In this document: one piece after another, positions 35,028 to 43,821 of the stretch
How the letters are laid out: each line of letters starts with the position of its first letter
Position numbering within the stretch: the first letter of the stretch is position 1
NCBI GenBank assembly: GCA_024694625.1
Contig: JAILJP010000011.1
Location: 1 to 51,808 of the forward strand
Length of the DNA: 51,808 nt
Reading direction: 5' to 3'
From: Lachnospiraceae bacterium
GTDB taxonomy: Bacteria; Bacillota; Clostridia; Lachnospirales; Lachnospiraceae
Position numbers and translations under genes: made by a program
Notes under the pieces: generated by a model
Told to the model about the DNA's origin: nothing
What the model saw: only the letters and a program-made list of their open reading frames with translations
Database searches by the model: none

Positions 35028-35906
35028 ATGGCTAGTAGTATGACCGGGTTTGGCCACTATGAAGTGGTGTCAAACTCATTGAAGATTGTAGTTGAAATCA
35101 AGTCGGTAAACCATCGATTTTTGGATATGAATCTGAAACTTCCCCGTAAGTTTACATTCTTTGAAAATGATGCCAGAAACATCATTAAAAACCGTATTTC
35201 CAGAGGAAAGGTTGATGCTTATGTAAGCTTTGAGGAAACCGTGGATGGAAATATGGAAGTTACTTACCATCCGGAAGTAGCTCAGAAGTATTATGACGGT
35301 TTGCTTCAACTGAAAGATCAGTTTGGACTGACAGACAATATTTCCATTGGATTACTTGCAAAGTTTCCCAATGTGTTTACGGAAGAAGCAAAAGAAGAAG
35401 ATCAGGAAGAACTTTCAAAACTTTTAACGGAAGCTTTCAATGGAGCTTTGGATGAATTTGTGAAGAATCGTAATCAGGAAGGTCAACGTCTCGTTACAGA
35501 TTTGGTTGCAAAACTTGACGATATGGATGCTTTGGTATCTAAAGTGGAAGAGCGCTCTCCTGAAATTATTGAAGAATATAAGGCTCGTTTGCTTACAAAG
35601 ACCAAGGATTTGATTGAGAATAATCAGATTGATGAAGCACGAATTGCTGCGGAAGTGGTATTGTTTGCAGATAAGATTTGTGTAGATGAGGAAATCGTTC
35701 GTTTGAAAAGCCATGTAAAAGAAGGAAAGGATACCCTCCTTCACAAAGATGAAGTTGGCCGTAAAATGGATTTCTTGGCTCAGGAAATGAACAGAGAGTC
35801 TAATACAATTTTGTCAAAATCTACCGATGTTACCATTGCGGATCTCGGTATTGAGTTAAAGACTTTGATTGAAAAAATCAGAGAACAAATACAAAATTTA
35901 GAGTAA
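35028..35906 (+). CDS. yicC: YicC/YloC family endoribonuclease
   Basis: The 292-aa protein opens with ASSMTGFGHYEV, the family's typical start, and has VEIKSVNHRFLDMNLKLPR and the C-terminal half with GRKMDFLAQEMNRESNTILSKS and a Glu/Arg-rich end. The YicC family has been shown to be an endoribonuclease acting on small and messenger RNAs in E. coli. Length is normal. AATTGGAGG lies before ATG 35028. The order yicC-gmk-rpoZ is the standard arrangement in Firmicutes. Confidence 0.94.
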   Translation: MASSMTGFGHYEVVSNSLKIVVEIKSVNHRFLDMNLKLPRKFTFFENDARNIIKNRISRGKVDAYVSFEETVDGNMEVTYHPEVAQKYYDGLLQLKDQFGLTDNISIGLLAKFPNVFTEEAKEEDQEELSKLLTEAFNGALDEFVKNRNQEGQRLVTDLVAKLDDMDALVSKVEERSPEIIEEYKARLLTKTKDLIENNQIDEARIAAEVVLFADKICVDEEIVRLKSHVKEGKDTLLHKDEVGRKMDFLAQEMNRESNTILSKSTDVTIADLGIELKTLIEKIREQIQNLE

Positions 35907-35915
35907 GAGGTAATC

Positions 35916-36557
35916 ATGGATTTTAGTAAAGGTTTGGTAATTGTTTTATCAGGTTTTTCCGGTGCCGGTAAAGGAACCATTATGAAACACTTGTTAAAAC
36001 ATCACAAAGATGAGTATTATCTATCCATTTCGGCTACATCCAGACAGATGCGTACCGGAGAAAAGGATGGAAGGGATTATTTCTTTAAAACCAGAGAAGA
36101 ATTTGAAGAGATGATCAAAAATGGTGAGCTTTTGGAGTATACCGAGTTTAACGGTAATTACTACGGCACACCAAAGGAATATGTGGAATCCTTGGTAAAC
36201 CAGGGAAAAGACGTGGTTTTGGAAATCGAAATCGACGGTGCTCTTCAGGTAAAGAAGATTTATCCTGAGGCATTGCTTTTGTTTGTAACTCCTCCCGATG
36301 CAACTTCTTTAAAAGAGCGTTTGGTTGGTAGAGCTACCGAAACCAGGGATGTGATTGAGCAGAGATTATCCATTGCTTATGATCAGTCTTTCTTAATGGA
36401 CAAATATGATTATTTGGTTGTGAATGATGATTTATCTGCATGCGTGAAACGTGTTCATAATACCATTCAGGCAGAACGCTATCGTGCATCCAGAAATCTT
36501 TCTAATATAGAAATTATTCAAAAAGAGTTAAAGATGTTTTCGAAAGGAGAAAATTAA
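35916..36557 (+). CDS. gmk: Guanylate kinase
   Basis: Gmk phosphorylates GMP to GDP using ATP. The 213-aa protein has the P-loop GFSGAGKGT (residues 11-19), the GMP-binding SATSRQMRTGEKDGRDYFF and LEYTEFNGNYYGTP, and the lid EIDGALQVK. Length is normal. It lies 9 nt after yicC and 1 nt before rpoZ. Confidence 0.96.
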   Translation: MDFSKGLVIVLSGFSGAGKGTIMKHLLKHHKDEYYLSISATSRQMRTGEKDGRDYFFKTREEFEEMIKNGELLEYTEFNGNYYGTPKEYVESLVNQGKDVVLEIEIDGALQVKKIYPEALLLFVTPPDATSLKERLVGRATETRDVIEQRLSIAYDQSFLMDKYDYLVVNDDLSACVKRVHNTIQAERYRASRNLSNIEIIQKELKMFSKGEN

Positions 36558-36558
36558 A

Positions 36559-36897
36559 ATGATACATCCATCTTATGTTGAGTTAATGAAAGTTGTAAAT
36601 GAGGATACTGCTTTGGTAGGTGAAGAACCTGTAGTTAACAGCCGTTACAGTATCGTTTGTGCTACTGCAAAAAGAGCACGTCAGATTGTTGCAGGTGATG
36701 AACCTTATATTGATAATGCAGAAGGAAAGAAGCCTCTTTCTATTGCTGTAGAAGAGTTATACGAAGGTAAATTAAAGATTTTAACAGCTGATGAAGTAGA
36801 AGAAAAAGATGCTGAATTAGCTGCTTACAAGGAAAGAAAAGCTTTGGAAAAGAAAGCTATGGAAGAAGCTGAAGAAGAGGAAACAGAGGAAGCATAA
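36559..36897 (+). CDS. rpoZ: RNA polymerase omega subunit
   Basis: The 112-aa protein has the omega core SRYSIVCATAKRARQI and KKPLSIAVEELYEGKLKI, which wraps the C-terminus of the beta-prime subunit and helps assembly. The acidic Glu/Ala tail after about residue 85 is a common clostridial extension. AAAGGAG within the end of gmk precedes ATG 36559. The stop overlaps the rimO start (ATGA). Confidence 0.94.
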   Translation: MIHPSYVELMKVVNEDTALVGEEPVVNSRYSIVCATAKRARQIVAGDEPYIDNAEGKKPLSIAVEELYEGKLKILTADEVEEKDAELAAYKERKALEKKAMEEAEEEETEEA

Positions 36898-38219
36898 TGA
36901 AAGCTTGTTTTGTTTCTTTGGGATGTGACAAAAATTTTGTTGATACCGAACACATGATGGCTATGCTAGTTGATGCCGGATATACCATTGTTTCAGAACC
37001 GGAAGATGCAGATGTGATTGTGGTTAACAGTTGCTGCTTTATTCAGGACGCACTGGAGGAAAGTATAAATACCATTATTGAACTTGGCGCTTTGAAAGAG
37101 TCCGGTCATCTGAAAGCTTTGCTTTTGGCTGGCTGCTTGGGACAGCGTTTTACTGATGAAGTCTTAAAGGATTTACCGGAAGTGGACGGTATTGTTGGAA
37201 CAAATTCCTATGATGAACTCCTTTTTGTTTTAAAAAAAGCTTTGGCGGGAGATAAAGAAGTTGTGAAAAAAGACTTCTCCTCCTTACCTTCCAATGAAAA
37301 AGGAAGATTTGTAACAGGTATTATTCCTTCCACCTATTTAAAAATTGCGGAAGGATGTAACAAGCATTGTACCTATTGCATTATTCCATCCATTCGTGGT
37401 GAATATCGAAGCATTCCCATGGAAGAATTATTAGAAGAGGCGAAAAACCTCGCAGATCAGGGGATGAAAGAAATCAATCTTGTAGCTCAGGAAGTTACTC
37501 TTTACGGTATTGATTTGTATGGTAAAAAATCCCTTCCTCTGTTGTTGGAAAAGCTTTCTCAAATTGAAGGAATTCAGTGGATTCGTTTGTTATATTGTTA
37601 TCCCGAAGAAATTGATGAAGAATTGATTGATATGATGGCTTCCAATCCAAAGATTTGCCATTATATTGATATGCCGATTCAGCATTGCAGCGATGACATT
37701 CTAAAGAGAATGGGACGTCGTACTTCAAAAGAGGATATTGTTGAAAAAATTGCTTTATTAAAGAAGAGAATTCCTGATATTTGTCTTCGAACCACATTGA
37801 TTTGCGGGTTCCCCGGTGAAACCCAAAGTCATCACGAAGAGTTGATGTCCTTTGTGGAAGAAATTAAATTTGATCGTTTGGGATGTTTTTCTTATTCCAG
37901 AGAAGAAGGTACCCCTGCTGCAGAATTTGAAGATCAGGTTGCAGACGAACAAAAAGATCAATGGCGAGATGAAGTCATGGAACTTCAACAAAAAATTGTC
38001 TTTGAAAGAAACAATGCCTTGATTGGACAAAAGATTTCCTGCTTTATAGAAGGAAGAATTGAAGATGATGTGTATGTTGCCAGAACCTATGGTGATGCAC
38101 CGGATGTGGATGGCAATATCTTTATTGAAACCACCCATGAACTAATGAGTGGCGATATTTTGGATGTTTTGGTTATCGGGTTTAAAGAATATGATTTGAT
38201 AGGAGAGATAGCAGAATGA
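36897..38219 (+). CDS. rimO: Ribosomal protein uS12 methylthiotransferase
   Basis: RimO adds a methylthio group to a conserved Asp of ribosomal protein S12. The 440-aa protein has the N-terminal UPF0004 domain with cluster cysteines (SLGCDKNFVDTE, VVNSCCFIQDA, LAGCLGQR). It also has the radical-SAM motif CNKHCTYC, with IIPSIRGEYRS following as in RimO rather than MiaB, and a C-terminal TRAM domain from about residue 375. It overlaps rpoZ and pgsA by 1-4 nt. Confidence 0.95.
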   Translation: MKACFVSLGCDKNFVDTEHMMAMLVDAGYTIVSEPEDADVIVVNSCCFIQDALEESINTIIELGALKESGHLKALLLAGCLGQRFTDEVLKDLPEVDGIVGTNSYDELLFVLKKALAGDKEVVKKDFSSLPSNEKGRFVTGIIPSTYLKIAEGCNKHCTYCIIPSIRGEYRSIPMEELLEEAKNLADQGMKEINLVAQEVTLYGIDLYGKKSLPLLLEKLSQIEGIQWIRLLYCYPEEIDEELIDMMASNPKICHYIDMPIQHCSDDILKRMGRRTSKEDIVEKIALLKKRIPDICLRTTLICGFPGETQSHHEELMSFVEEIKFDRLGCFSYSREEGTPAAEFEDQVADEQKDQWRDEVMELQQKIVFERNNALIGQKISCFIEGRIEDDVYVARTYGDAPDVDGNIFIETTHELMSGDILDVLVIGFKEYDLIGEIAE

Positions 38220-38758
38220 ATTTACCTAACAAACTCACAATTTTTCGAGTAATTTTAATTCCATTTTTTGTAATTGCATTATTACTTCAGCCAAACAATT
38301 TCACATTTCGAATTGTAGCTGACGCTATTTTTATTGTTGCCAGTTTTACAGATATGTTAGACGGAAAGATTGCAAGAAAGTACAATCTTGTTACAAACTT
38401 TGGTAAGTTTATGGACCCTTTGGCTGACAAATTATTGGTTTGCTCTGCAATGATTTGCCTTGTAGAGTTAAATCAGTTACCTGCTTGGGTATGTATTGTC
38501 ATTATAGCCAGAGAGTTTATTATTTCCGGATTCCGTTTGATTGCATCCGATAACGGAATTGTAATTGCAGCTAGTTACTGGGGGAAGTTTAAAACCGTAT
38601 TTCAGATGGCAATGGTCATTGTGATGATTGTGGCTTTAAACAATACTGTTTTAACTTTAATCGGTGATATTTTAATGTACATTGCTTTGGCACTTACCAT
38701 TATTTCATTGATTGATTATGTTGCAAAAAACAAGGATGTATTGAAAGAACAAAAATAA
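38216..38758 (+). CDS. pgsA: CDP-diacylglycerol--glycerol-3-phosphate phosphatidyltransferase
   Basis: PgsA makes phosphatidylglycerol phosphate at the membrane, the entry to phosphatidylglycerol and cardiolipin. The 180-aa protein has about five membrane helices. The CDP-alcohol phosphotransferase motif is seen as D-M-L-D-G-K-I-A-R-K then G-K-F-M-D-P-L-A-D-K (residues about 43-72), with all aspartates kept. It overlaps rimO by 4 nt and pncC by 1 nt. Confidence 0.95.
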   Translation: MNLPNKLTIFRVILIPFFVIALLLQPNNFTFRIVADAIFIVASFTDMLDGKIARKYNLVTNFGKFMDPLADKLLVCSAMICLVELNQLPAWVCIVIIAREFIISGFRLIASDNGIVIAASYWGKFKTVFQMAMVIVMIVALNNTVLTLIGDILMYIALALTIISLIDYVAKNKDVLKEQK

Positions 38759-39228
38759 TGGCTGATGTATTTGAGGTAGTATCTCTTTTAAAAGAAAAGA
38801 ATTTAAAAATCGCCACCGCGGAATCCTGTACCGGAGGAATGATTGCCTCTACCATAGTGGATGTTCCCGGGGTTTCCGCTTTTTTTGATGAGGGCTATGT
38901 TACCTATGCAAATGAAGCGAAACACAAAAATCTTTTTGTAGATTGGGATATTTTAAATCAATATGGTGCCGTAAGCGAAGAATGTGCCTATGCCATGGCC
39001 CAGGGCTTGTATCGTCAAACCCAGGCGGACGTTTGTATTTGTAGTACCGGAATTGCAGGACCGGATGGTGGCACCCCGGAAAAACCGGTGGGCTTGGTTT
39101 ATTTAAGTTGTAAGTATAAAGACAAGGTGACCGTAGAAAAATGTAATTTTTCCGGTAGCCGTACTGAGATTCGCAAGGCAGCCGTTGATAGAGCATTTGA
39201 ATTCATACTGGAATGTATGAATAACTGA
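38758..39228 (+). CDS. pncC: CinA C-terminal domain, nicotinamide-nucleotide amidase
   Basis: The 156-aa protein equals only the C-terminal domain of CinA. Motifs are IATAESCTGGMIAS, GYVTYANEAKH, YGAVSEECAYAMAQG and CSTGIAGPDGGTPEKPVGLVY. Such stand-alone forms (PncC) remove the amide from nicotinamide mononucleotide, returning it to NAD synthesis. The N-terminal COG1058 half of full CinA is absent. It starts at TAATG, overlapping pgsA by one base. Confidence 0.92.
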   Translation: MADVFEVVSLLKEKNLKIATAESCTGGMIASTIVDVPGVSAFFDEGYVTYANEAKHKNLFVDWDILNQYGAVSEECAYAMAQGLYRQTQADVCICSTGIAGPDGGTPEKPVGLVYLSCKYKDKVTVEKCNFSGSRTEIRKAAVDRAFEFILECMNN

Positions 39229-39238
39229 GGTAGTTAAT

Positions 39239-39784
39239 ATGTTGCGAGTAATTGCCGGAGAGGCCCGTTCCGTTCCTCTTATGACCTTAGATGGATTGGA
39301 AACCAGACCTACGACAGATCGGGTAAAAGAAACCTTATTTAATTTATTACAAAACTATATTTATGATTGTCGTTTTTTGGATTTGTTTGCTGGAAGCGGA
39401 CAAATCGGTATTGAGGCTTTGAGCCGTGGTGCAGCAGAAGCGACCTTTATTGAAAAGAACAAAAAGGCAGTGGATATTATCGAAAAAAACCTTGCAAAAA
39501 CCAAGCTTGGTGAAAACGCCACAGTGCTGAAAAAAGATGTAATATCCGCACTTCCTTTTTTAGGTGGTTCCTATGATATTATTTTTATGGATCCGCCTTA
39601 TGCCTTGGAAATAGAAAAAGAAGTTCTTAGTTCTATTAAAGAACATCATGTTTTGGATGAAGAAGGACAGATCATTATTGAGGCAGACAAAGACAGAGAC
39701 TTTTCTTTTGTTACTGATTTGGGATTTGAAATCATAAAAGAAAAGGTTTACAAAACAAATAAGCATGTGTTCTTGAGGAGCTAA
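39239..39784 (+). CDS. rsmD: 16S rRNA G966 N2-methyltransferase
   Basis: The 181-aa SAM-dependent enzyme shows [10 protein letters not shown] at the start, [15 protein letters not shown], the SAM motif [20 protein letters not shown] and the catalytic DPPY in FMDPPYALE. It modifies G966 in the 30S head. GAGG precedes ATG 39239. It pairs with coaD 2 nt downstream, the usual rsmD-coaD order. Confidence 0.95.
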   Translation: MLRVIAGEARSVPLMTLDGLETRPTTDRVKETLFNLLQNYIYDCRFLDLFAGSGQIGIEALSRGAAEATFIEKNKKAVDIIEKNLAKTKLGENATVLKKDVISALPFLGGSYDIIFMDPPYALEIEKEVLSSIKEHHVLDEEGQIIIEADKDRDFSFVTDLGFEIIKEKVYKTNKHVFLRS

Positions 39785-39786
39785 AA

Positions 39787-40266
39787 ATGAAACGAGCTAT
39801 TTATCCGGGAAGCTTTGATCCCATTACCTTTGGCCATATGGATATTATCGAACGTTCGTCTAAAATGTTTGATGAAATCATAGTGGCAGTATTAAACAAC
39901 AGTCAAAAAAATTCGTTGTTTTCTGTAGATGAACGTGTTACGATTATTAAAGATTTAACGAAGAATTATGCAAATGTTAAGGTGATGTCCTTTGAAGGAT
40001 TATTGGTGGATTTTGCCGATCAGGTAGATGCGAATATTATTATTCGTGGTCTTCGTGCGGTAACGGATTTTGAGTATGAAATCCAAATTGCTCAGACCAA
40101 TCACGTTGAAAATCCTAAGTTGGACACTGTATTTTTAACAACTTCACTGAATTACGCTTATTTAAGTTCCAGCGTGGTTCGTGAATTTGCATCTTACGGG
40201 GGAGATATTTCAAAATTTGTTCCGGAAGAAATCATTCCTCTTATAGTAGAGAAATACAAGAAGTAG
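39787..40266 (+). CDS. coaD: Phosphopantetheine adenylyltransferase
   Basis: CoaD transfers AMP from ATP to 4'-phosphopantetheine in coenzyme A synthesis. The 159-aa protein has [19 protein letters not shown] (nucleotidyl-transferase TxxH motif, here TFGH), [15 protein letters not shown] and [17 protein letters not shown] precedes ATG 39787, inside the end of rsmD. Confidence 0.97.
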   Translation: MKRAIYPGSFDPITFGHMDIIERSSKMFDEIIVAVLNNSQKNSLFSVDERVTIIKDLTKNYANVKVMSFEGLLVDFADQVDANIIIRGLRAVTDFEYEIQIAQTNHVENPKLDTVFLTTSLNYAYLSSSVVREFASYGGDISKFVPEEIIPLIVEKYKK

Positions 40267-40284
40267 ATAAGGAGAGATTTTTTT

Positions 40285-41004
40285 ATGGCAAGTGCAATTG
40301 AAGACATTATTGATGAGCTTGAAGAATATATTGACAGCTGCAAACCGTCATCTATTTTTTCTGATTCGAAGATTACTGTAAATCGAGATGATATCGAAAA
40401 TTTATTAGAAGAACTTCGAACCAAGACACCGGAAGAAATTCGCAGATATCAAAAGATTATCAGTAATAAAGAAGCGATTTTGGCTGATGCGAGAGCAAAA
40501 GCAGACCAGATTATTGCAGAAGCTCAGATTACTACCAATGAATTGGTTTCAGAGCATCAGATTATGCAACAGGCCTACGCTCAGGCAAATGAAGTGGTTA
40601 TGATTGCTACTAAGCAGGCTCAGGAAATGCTGGATGCAGCTACCAAGGATGCCAACGATATCCGTACAGGTGCCATTGCTTATACCGATCAACTTTTAAA
40701 GAGCATTCAGGATGTACTCACCAGTTCCATTGATACAACCAGAAGCCGAAACGAGCAGTATTTAAAGACCATGCAGGGTTATTTGGATGTGGTTGTTGCG
40801 AATCGTACAGAATTGGCTCCAGAGACAGAGGTTCCCAAGGAAAGTCCCAAACCGGTAACACAAAAGGCACCGGAAAGAGTACAGAATTCTACTCGTCAGG
40901 AACCAAAAGTAGAAGAAACGAAAAAGACAGAGGTTACCGGAACAACATCAGAAGAAGCTCAGGCAGTTTTAAACATTCCGGAATCCTTCTTTAATAAAGA
41001 ATAA
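40285..41004 (+). CDS. Coiled-coil protein next to coaD, function unknown
   Basis: The 239-aa protein has an acidic N-terminus, then an Ala/Glu/Gln-rich amphipathic helical region (about 55-170, e.g. DARAKADQIIAEAQ and ATKQAQEMLDAATKDAN) like the membrane-associated coiled coils of DivIVA, ATP synthase b/H subunits or SepIVA. A Pro/Lys/Glu-rich disordered stretch (about 175-220) and a short end ALNIPESFFNKE follow. There is no membrane helix. I recall similar proteins beside coaD in other clostridia, often labelled only ATPase or hypothetical. An envelope or division scaffold is a guess. AAGGAGAG precedes ATG 40285, and a terminator follows. Confidence 0.78.
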   Translation: MASAIEDIIDELEEYIDSCKPSSIFSDSKITVNRDDIENLLEELRTKTPEEIRRYQKIISNKEAILADARAKADQIIAEAQITTNELVSEHQIMQQAYAQANEVVMIATKQAQEMLDAATKDANDIRTGAIAYTDQLLKSIQDVLTSSIDTTRSRNEQYLKTMQGYLDVVVANRTELAPETEVPKESPKPVTQKAPERVQNSTRQEPKVEETKKTEVTGTTSEEAQAVLNIPESFFNKE

Positions 41005-41009
41005 TATTG

Positions 41010-41040
41010 ATCCGGAGGCATTTGCTTCCGGATTTTTTTT
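41010..41040 (+). terminator. Rho-independent terminator
   Basis: A 10-bp stem ATCCGGAGGC (41010-41019) / GCTTCCGGAT (41024-41033), one G-U, with an ATTT loop and a run of seven or eight T. It ends the yicC-coaD unit only 6-7 nt before the next start codon. Confidence 0.92.
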
Positions 41041-41046
41041 GGAATT

Positions 41047-41991
41047 ATGAGAGAAATAATTATTGATACAGCATCAGAAAACCAGAGGTTTGATAAGTTT
41101 TTAAAAAAGTATTTTAAGGAAGCATCCTCCGGTTTCTTATATAAGATGCTTAGAAAAAAGAATATTGTACTAAACGGAAAAAAGGCCACAGGAAATGAAA
41201 TCTTAAAAAACAAGGATGTTATCAAAGTCTTTTTTTCCGAAGAAACCTTTTTGAAGATGATGGGCAAAGAAGATACTTCATTTAAGGTTTTTGTCCCGGA
41301 TGATTTAGAAAAACGCTTTGTGGTAATTTATGAAGACAAAGATATTTTGGCAGTGAATAAGCCCAAGAATCTTCTTTCGCAAAAAGCTTGGCAAAAGGAT
41401 GTATCCTTAAACGAATATCTTTTGGGCTACTTATATAAAAAGAAAGAGATTTCCAAAGAAAGTCTCCATTTGTTTCGTCCCTCTGTGATGAATCGTTTGG
41501 ACCGAAACACCACAGGAATTGTTTTGTGCGCAAAAACCTTAAAGGGTGCTCAATTTTTATCCCAAGCAATCAAAGAAAAAGACACTCCAAAGATTTATCA
41601 CTGTATCTGCAAGGGTGTTATTGATAAAGAAATGCTGTTAAAGGACTATTTGGTGAAGGAGGAAAAAGAAAACAAGGTATTTGTTTCCAATGAAGAGACC
41701 CCGAATTCAAAAGAGATTGTTACAGGAATCAAACCTTTGAAGCATAAGGATGATATGACCTTGCTGGAGGTTCGTTTATACACCGGAAGAACCCATCAGA
41801 TTCGAGCACATCTGTCTTTTATAGGCCATCCGGTGTTGGGAGACTATAAATACGGTGATGAGTCTTTAAATCGCCGGATAAAAGAGACTTATGGTATTTC
41901 CTCCCAAATGTTGCATGCCTACGAAATTGCTTTACCGGGGGTGGGAGATATTGTTGCCGAAGCACCTTTGGAATTTTCAAAACTCATATAG
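41047..41991 (+). CDS. RluA family RNA pseudouridine synthase
   Basis: The 314-aa protein has an S4-like RNA-binding start (MLRKKNIVLNGKKA with GNEILKNKDVI), then the RluA catalytic domain: DILAVNKPKNLLSQK, the catalytic Asp in MNRLDRNTTGIVLCAK, YTGRTHQIRAHLSFIGHPVLGDYKYG. It converts uridine to pseudouridine in 23S rRNA or another RNA; which site cannot be told. The start is close to the preceding terminator, and its ribosome site (TTGGAATT) is weak. Its transcription may depend on read-through or on a promoter I could not define. Confidence 0.93.
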   Translation: MREIIIDTASENQRFDKFLKKYFKEASSGFLYKMLRKKNIVLNGKKATGNEILKNKDVIKVFFSEETFLKMMGKEDTSFKVFVPDDLEKRFVVIYEDKDILAVNKPKNLLSQKAWQKDVSLNEYLLGYLYKKKEISKESLHLFRPSVMNRLDRNTTGIVLCAKTLKGAQFLSQAIKEKDTPKIYHCICKGVIDKEMLLKDYLVKEEKENKVFVSNEETPNSKEIVTGIKPLKHKDDMTLLEVRLYTGRTHQIRAHLSFIGHPVLGDYKYGDESLNRRIKETYGISSQMLHAYEIALPGVGDIVAEAPLEFSKLI

Positions 41992-42003
41992 AAGGAAAAA
42001 GAT

Positions 42004-42534
42004 ATGCCTACTTGGAAATCCCGTGGATTAAGAGGATCCACCTTAGAAGATTTTATCAATCAAACAAATGAAACCTATCGGGAACATGGTTTGGCGTTGA
42101 TTCAAAAGATTCCAACCCCTATTACTCCTGTAAATATTGACCAGGCTACTCGCCACATAACCTTGGCTTACTTTGATCAAAAAAGTACCGTAGATTATAT
42201 CGGAGTGGTTCAGGGGATTCCTGTATGTTTTGATGCAAAGGAGTGTAATACGCTGACCTTTCCTTTGCAAAACATTCATCAACATCAGATGGATTTTATG
42301 GAGGCTTTTGAAAAGCAGGAGGGGATTGCCTTCTTTTTGATCTATTTTTCTACAATGGAAAAGTATTACTATTTATCCTTTGAGGAAGCCAAAGCGTTTT
42401 GGGAAAGAGGAAAAAGCGGAGGAAGAAAAAGCTTTCGCACCGATGAATTGAATCCGGAGTTTTTCTTTGATTTTCAACCGAATTTGCCGGTGCCTTATTT
42501 GGATATGATTCAAAAAGATTTGGATCATCGTTAG
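42004..42534 (+). CDS. recU: Holliday junction resolvase RecU
   Basis: The 176-aa protein is the Gram-positive Holliday junction endonuclease. It opens with SRGLRGSTLEDFINQTNE (Glu for metal). It continues with the catalytic-site strands STVDYIGVVQG and PVCFDAKEC (the Asp-x-Lys equivalent), and has NIHQHQMDFMEAFEKQEG and FFLIYF. Length fits the family (about 170-200). AGAAGGAAAA precedes ATG 42004, 12 nt after the pseudouridine synthase gene. No penicillin-binding protein gene follows, unlike in Bacillus. Confidence 0.92.
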   Translation: MPTWKSRGLRGSTLEDFINQTNETYREHGLALIQKIPTPITPVNIDQATRHITLAYFDQKSTVDYIGVVQGIPVCFDAKECNTLTFPLQNIHQHQMDFMEAFEKQEGIAFFLIYFSTMEKYYYLSFEEAKAFWERGKSGGRKSFRTDELNPEFFFDFQPNLPVPYLDMIQKDLDHR

Positions 42535-42536
42535 AC

Positions 42537-42565
42537 TTGACATCGTGTATAAAATTAAATATAAT
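42537..42565 (+). promoter_or_regulatory. Consensus sigma-A promoter of the his operon
   Basis: TTGACA (42537-42542), exactly 17 nt, then TATAAT (42560-42565): a perfect consensus promoter starting just after the recU stop. The leader of about 65 nt has a small hairpin (42575-42580/42587-42592) inside a 5-bp outer pair (42569-42573/42600-42604), but no T-box and no terminator. Confidence 0.9.
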
Positions 42566-42636
42566 AAGTTTCATCTGTTAGCACATTAGCAGACTAAAGT
42601 GAAATGTTAATTATTACAATATAAAGAGGAAAGATT

Positions 42637-43818
42637 ATGAATAAACTATTGCATACCCCGGAGGGTGTTCGGGATATTTACAGTGAAGAATTCAAAAAGC
42701 GTCGTTATTTGGAAAAGAAAATGTTGGATATTATCAAATCTTTCGGATACGAAAACATTCAGACACCTACCTTTGAGTTCTTTGATATTTTCGGAAAGGA
42801 AATAGGAACGATTTCTGCAAAAGATTTGTATAAGTTTTTTGACAGAGAGGGAAATACGTTGGTACTTCGCCCGGACTTTACCCCTTCAGTGGCAAGAGCG
42901 GCTGCTAAGTATTTTACTGGGAAAAACTATGCACCCATTCGTTTGTCCTATTCCGGTAATGTATTTTTAAACAATTCCAATTATCAGGGCCGGTTAAAGG
43001 AGACTACCCAGTTGGGAGCGGAGCTGATTGGACCGGACAATCTGGATGCAGATGCGGAAATCATTACCATGGCTTGTAATTGTTTATCCGCCGTTGGATT
43101 AAATGACTTTAAGATTTCTATTGGTCATGCCTCTATTTTCAAAGGTTTGGTGGAAGAAGCCGGCTTTAGTGATGATGAGGTGGAAGAACTGATTGAGCTG
43201 ATTTTAAACAAGAATTTCTTTGGCGTGGACGAATTTATTGAAGCTAGAGAAATGGATGATAAACTTCGCAGTTTGTTTTCTATTTTAAAACAGTTTTATT
43301 CTTCTCCAAAAGAGTGGAAAGATTTTAGTGAAAACGCAAAATCCTATCCAAAGGTCTATGACGTATTTGTTTACTTTGAAAAATTATATGATCTTTTGGA
43401 AGCCTATGGTGTTAGCGACTATATTTCCTTTGAAATGGGATTGGTTTCCCAGTACCAGTATTACACCGGCGCAATTTTCTCCGGATATACCTACGGTTCT
43501 GGTGAGCCCATTGTAAAGGGTGGCCGTTACAACAATTTACTTTCCAATTTTGGAAAAGATGCACCGGCCATTGGATTTGCGGTTTTGGTTGATCAGTTGC
43601 AGTTGGCCATCGATCGTCAAAAAATCAAAATCCCCATTGAAAAAAATAAGGATATACTTCTTTATACAAAGGAAAATCGCCTGAAAGCAATTGCAAAGGC
43701 AAAAACCTACAGAGACTATGGAAAAGTGGTTCAGATGATTCGTATTATAGATGAGTCTGATGTAGAAAAGTATAAAGACTTATATCAGGATTACTATATA
43801 GAAGTTGTTGAGGATTAA
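42637..43818 (+). CDS. hisZ: ATP phosphoribosyltransferase regulatory subunit
   Basis: HisZ is a HisRS-like protein without charging activity that assembles with short HisG and carries histidine feedback control. The 393-aa protein has class II synthetase remnants: TPEGVRDIYSEEFKKR, IQTPTFEFFDIFGKE, LVLRPDFTPSVARAAAKYF, KETTQLGAELIG and VKGGRYNNLLSNFG. The anticodon-binding domain of true HisRS is reduced. AAAGAGG precedes ATG 42637. It heads the his operon, 3 nt before hisG. Confidence 0.95.
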   Translation: MNKLLHTPEGVRDIYSEEFKKRRYLEKKMLDIIKSFGYENIQTPTFEFFDIFGKEIGTISAKDLYKFFDREGNTLVLRPDFTPSVARAAAKYFTGKNYAPIRLSYSGNVFLNNSNYQGRLKETTQLGAELIGPDNLDADAEIITMACNCLSAVGLNDFKISIGHASIFKGLVEEAGFSDDEVEELIELILNKNFFGVDEFIEAREMDDKLRSLFSILKQFYSSPKEWKDFSENAKSYPKVYDVFVYFEKLYDLLEAYGVSDYISFEMGLVSQYQYYTGAIFSGYTYGSGEPIVKGGRYNNLLSNFGKDAPAIGFAVLVDQLQLAIDRQKIKIPIEKNKDILLYTKENRLKAIAKAKTYRDYGKVVQMIRIIDESDVEKYKDLYQDYYIEVVED

Positions 43819-43821
43819 ACT

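Noticed and set aside
42566-42636. T-box or histidine attenuator in the his leader
   Set aside because: There is no TGGNACC-type T-box, no terminator with T run, and no His-rich leader peptide.
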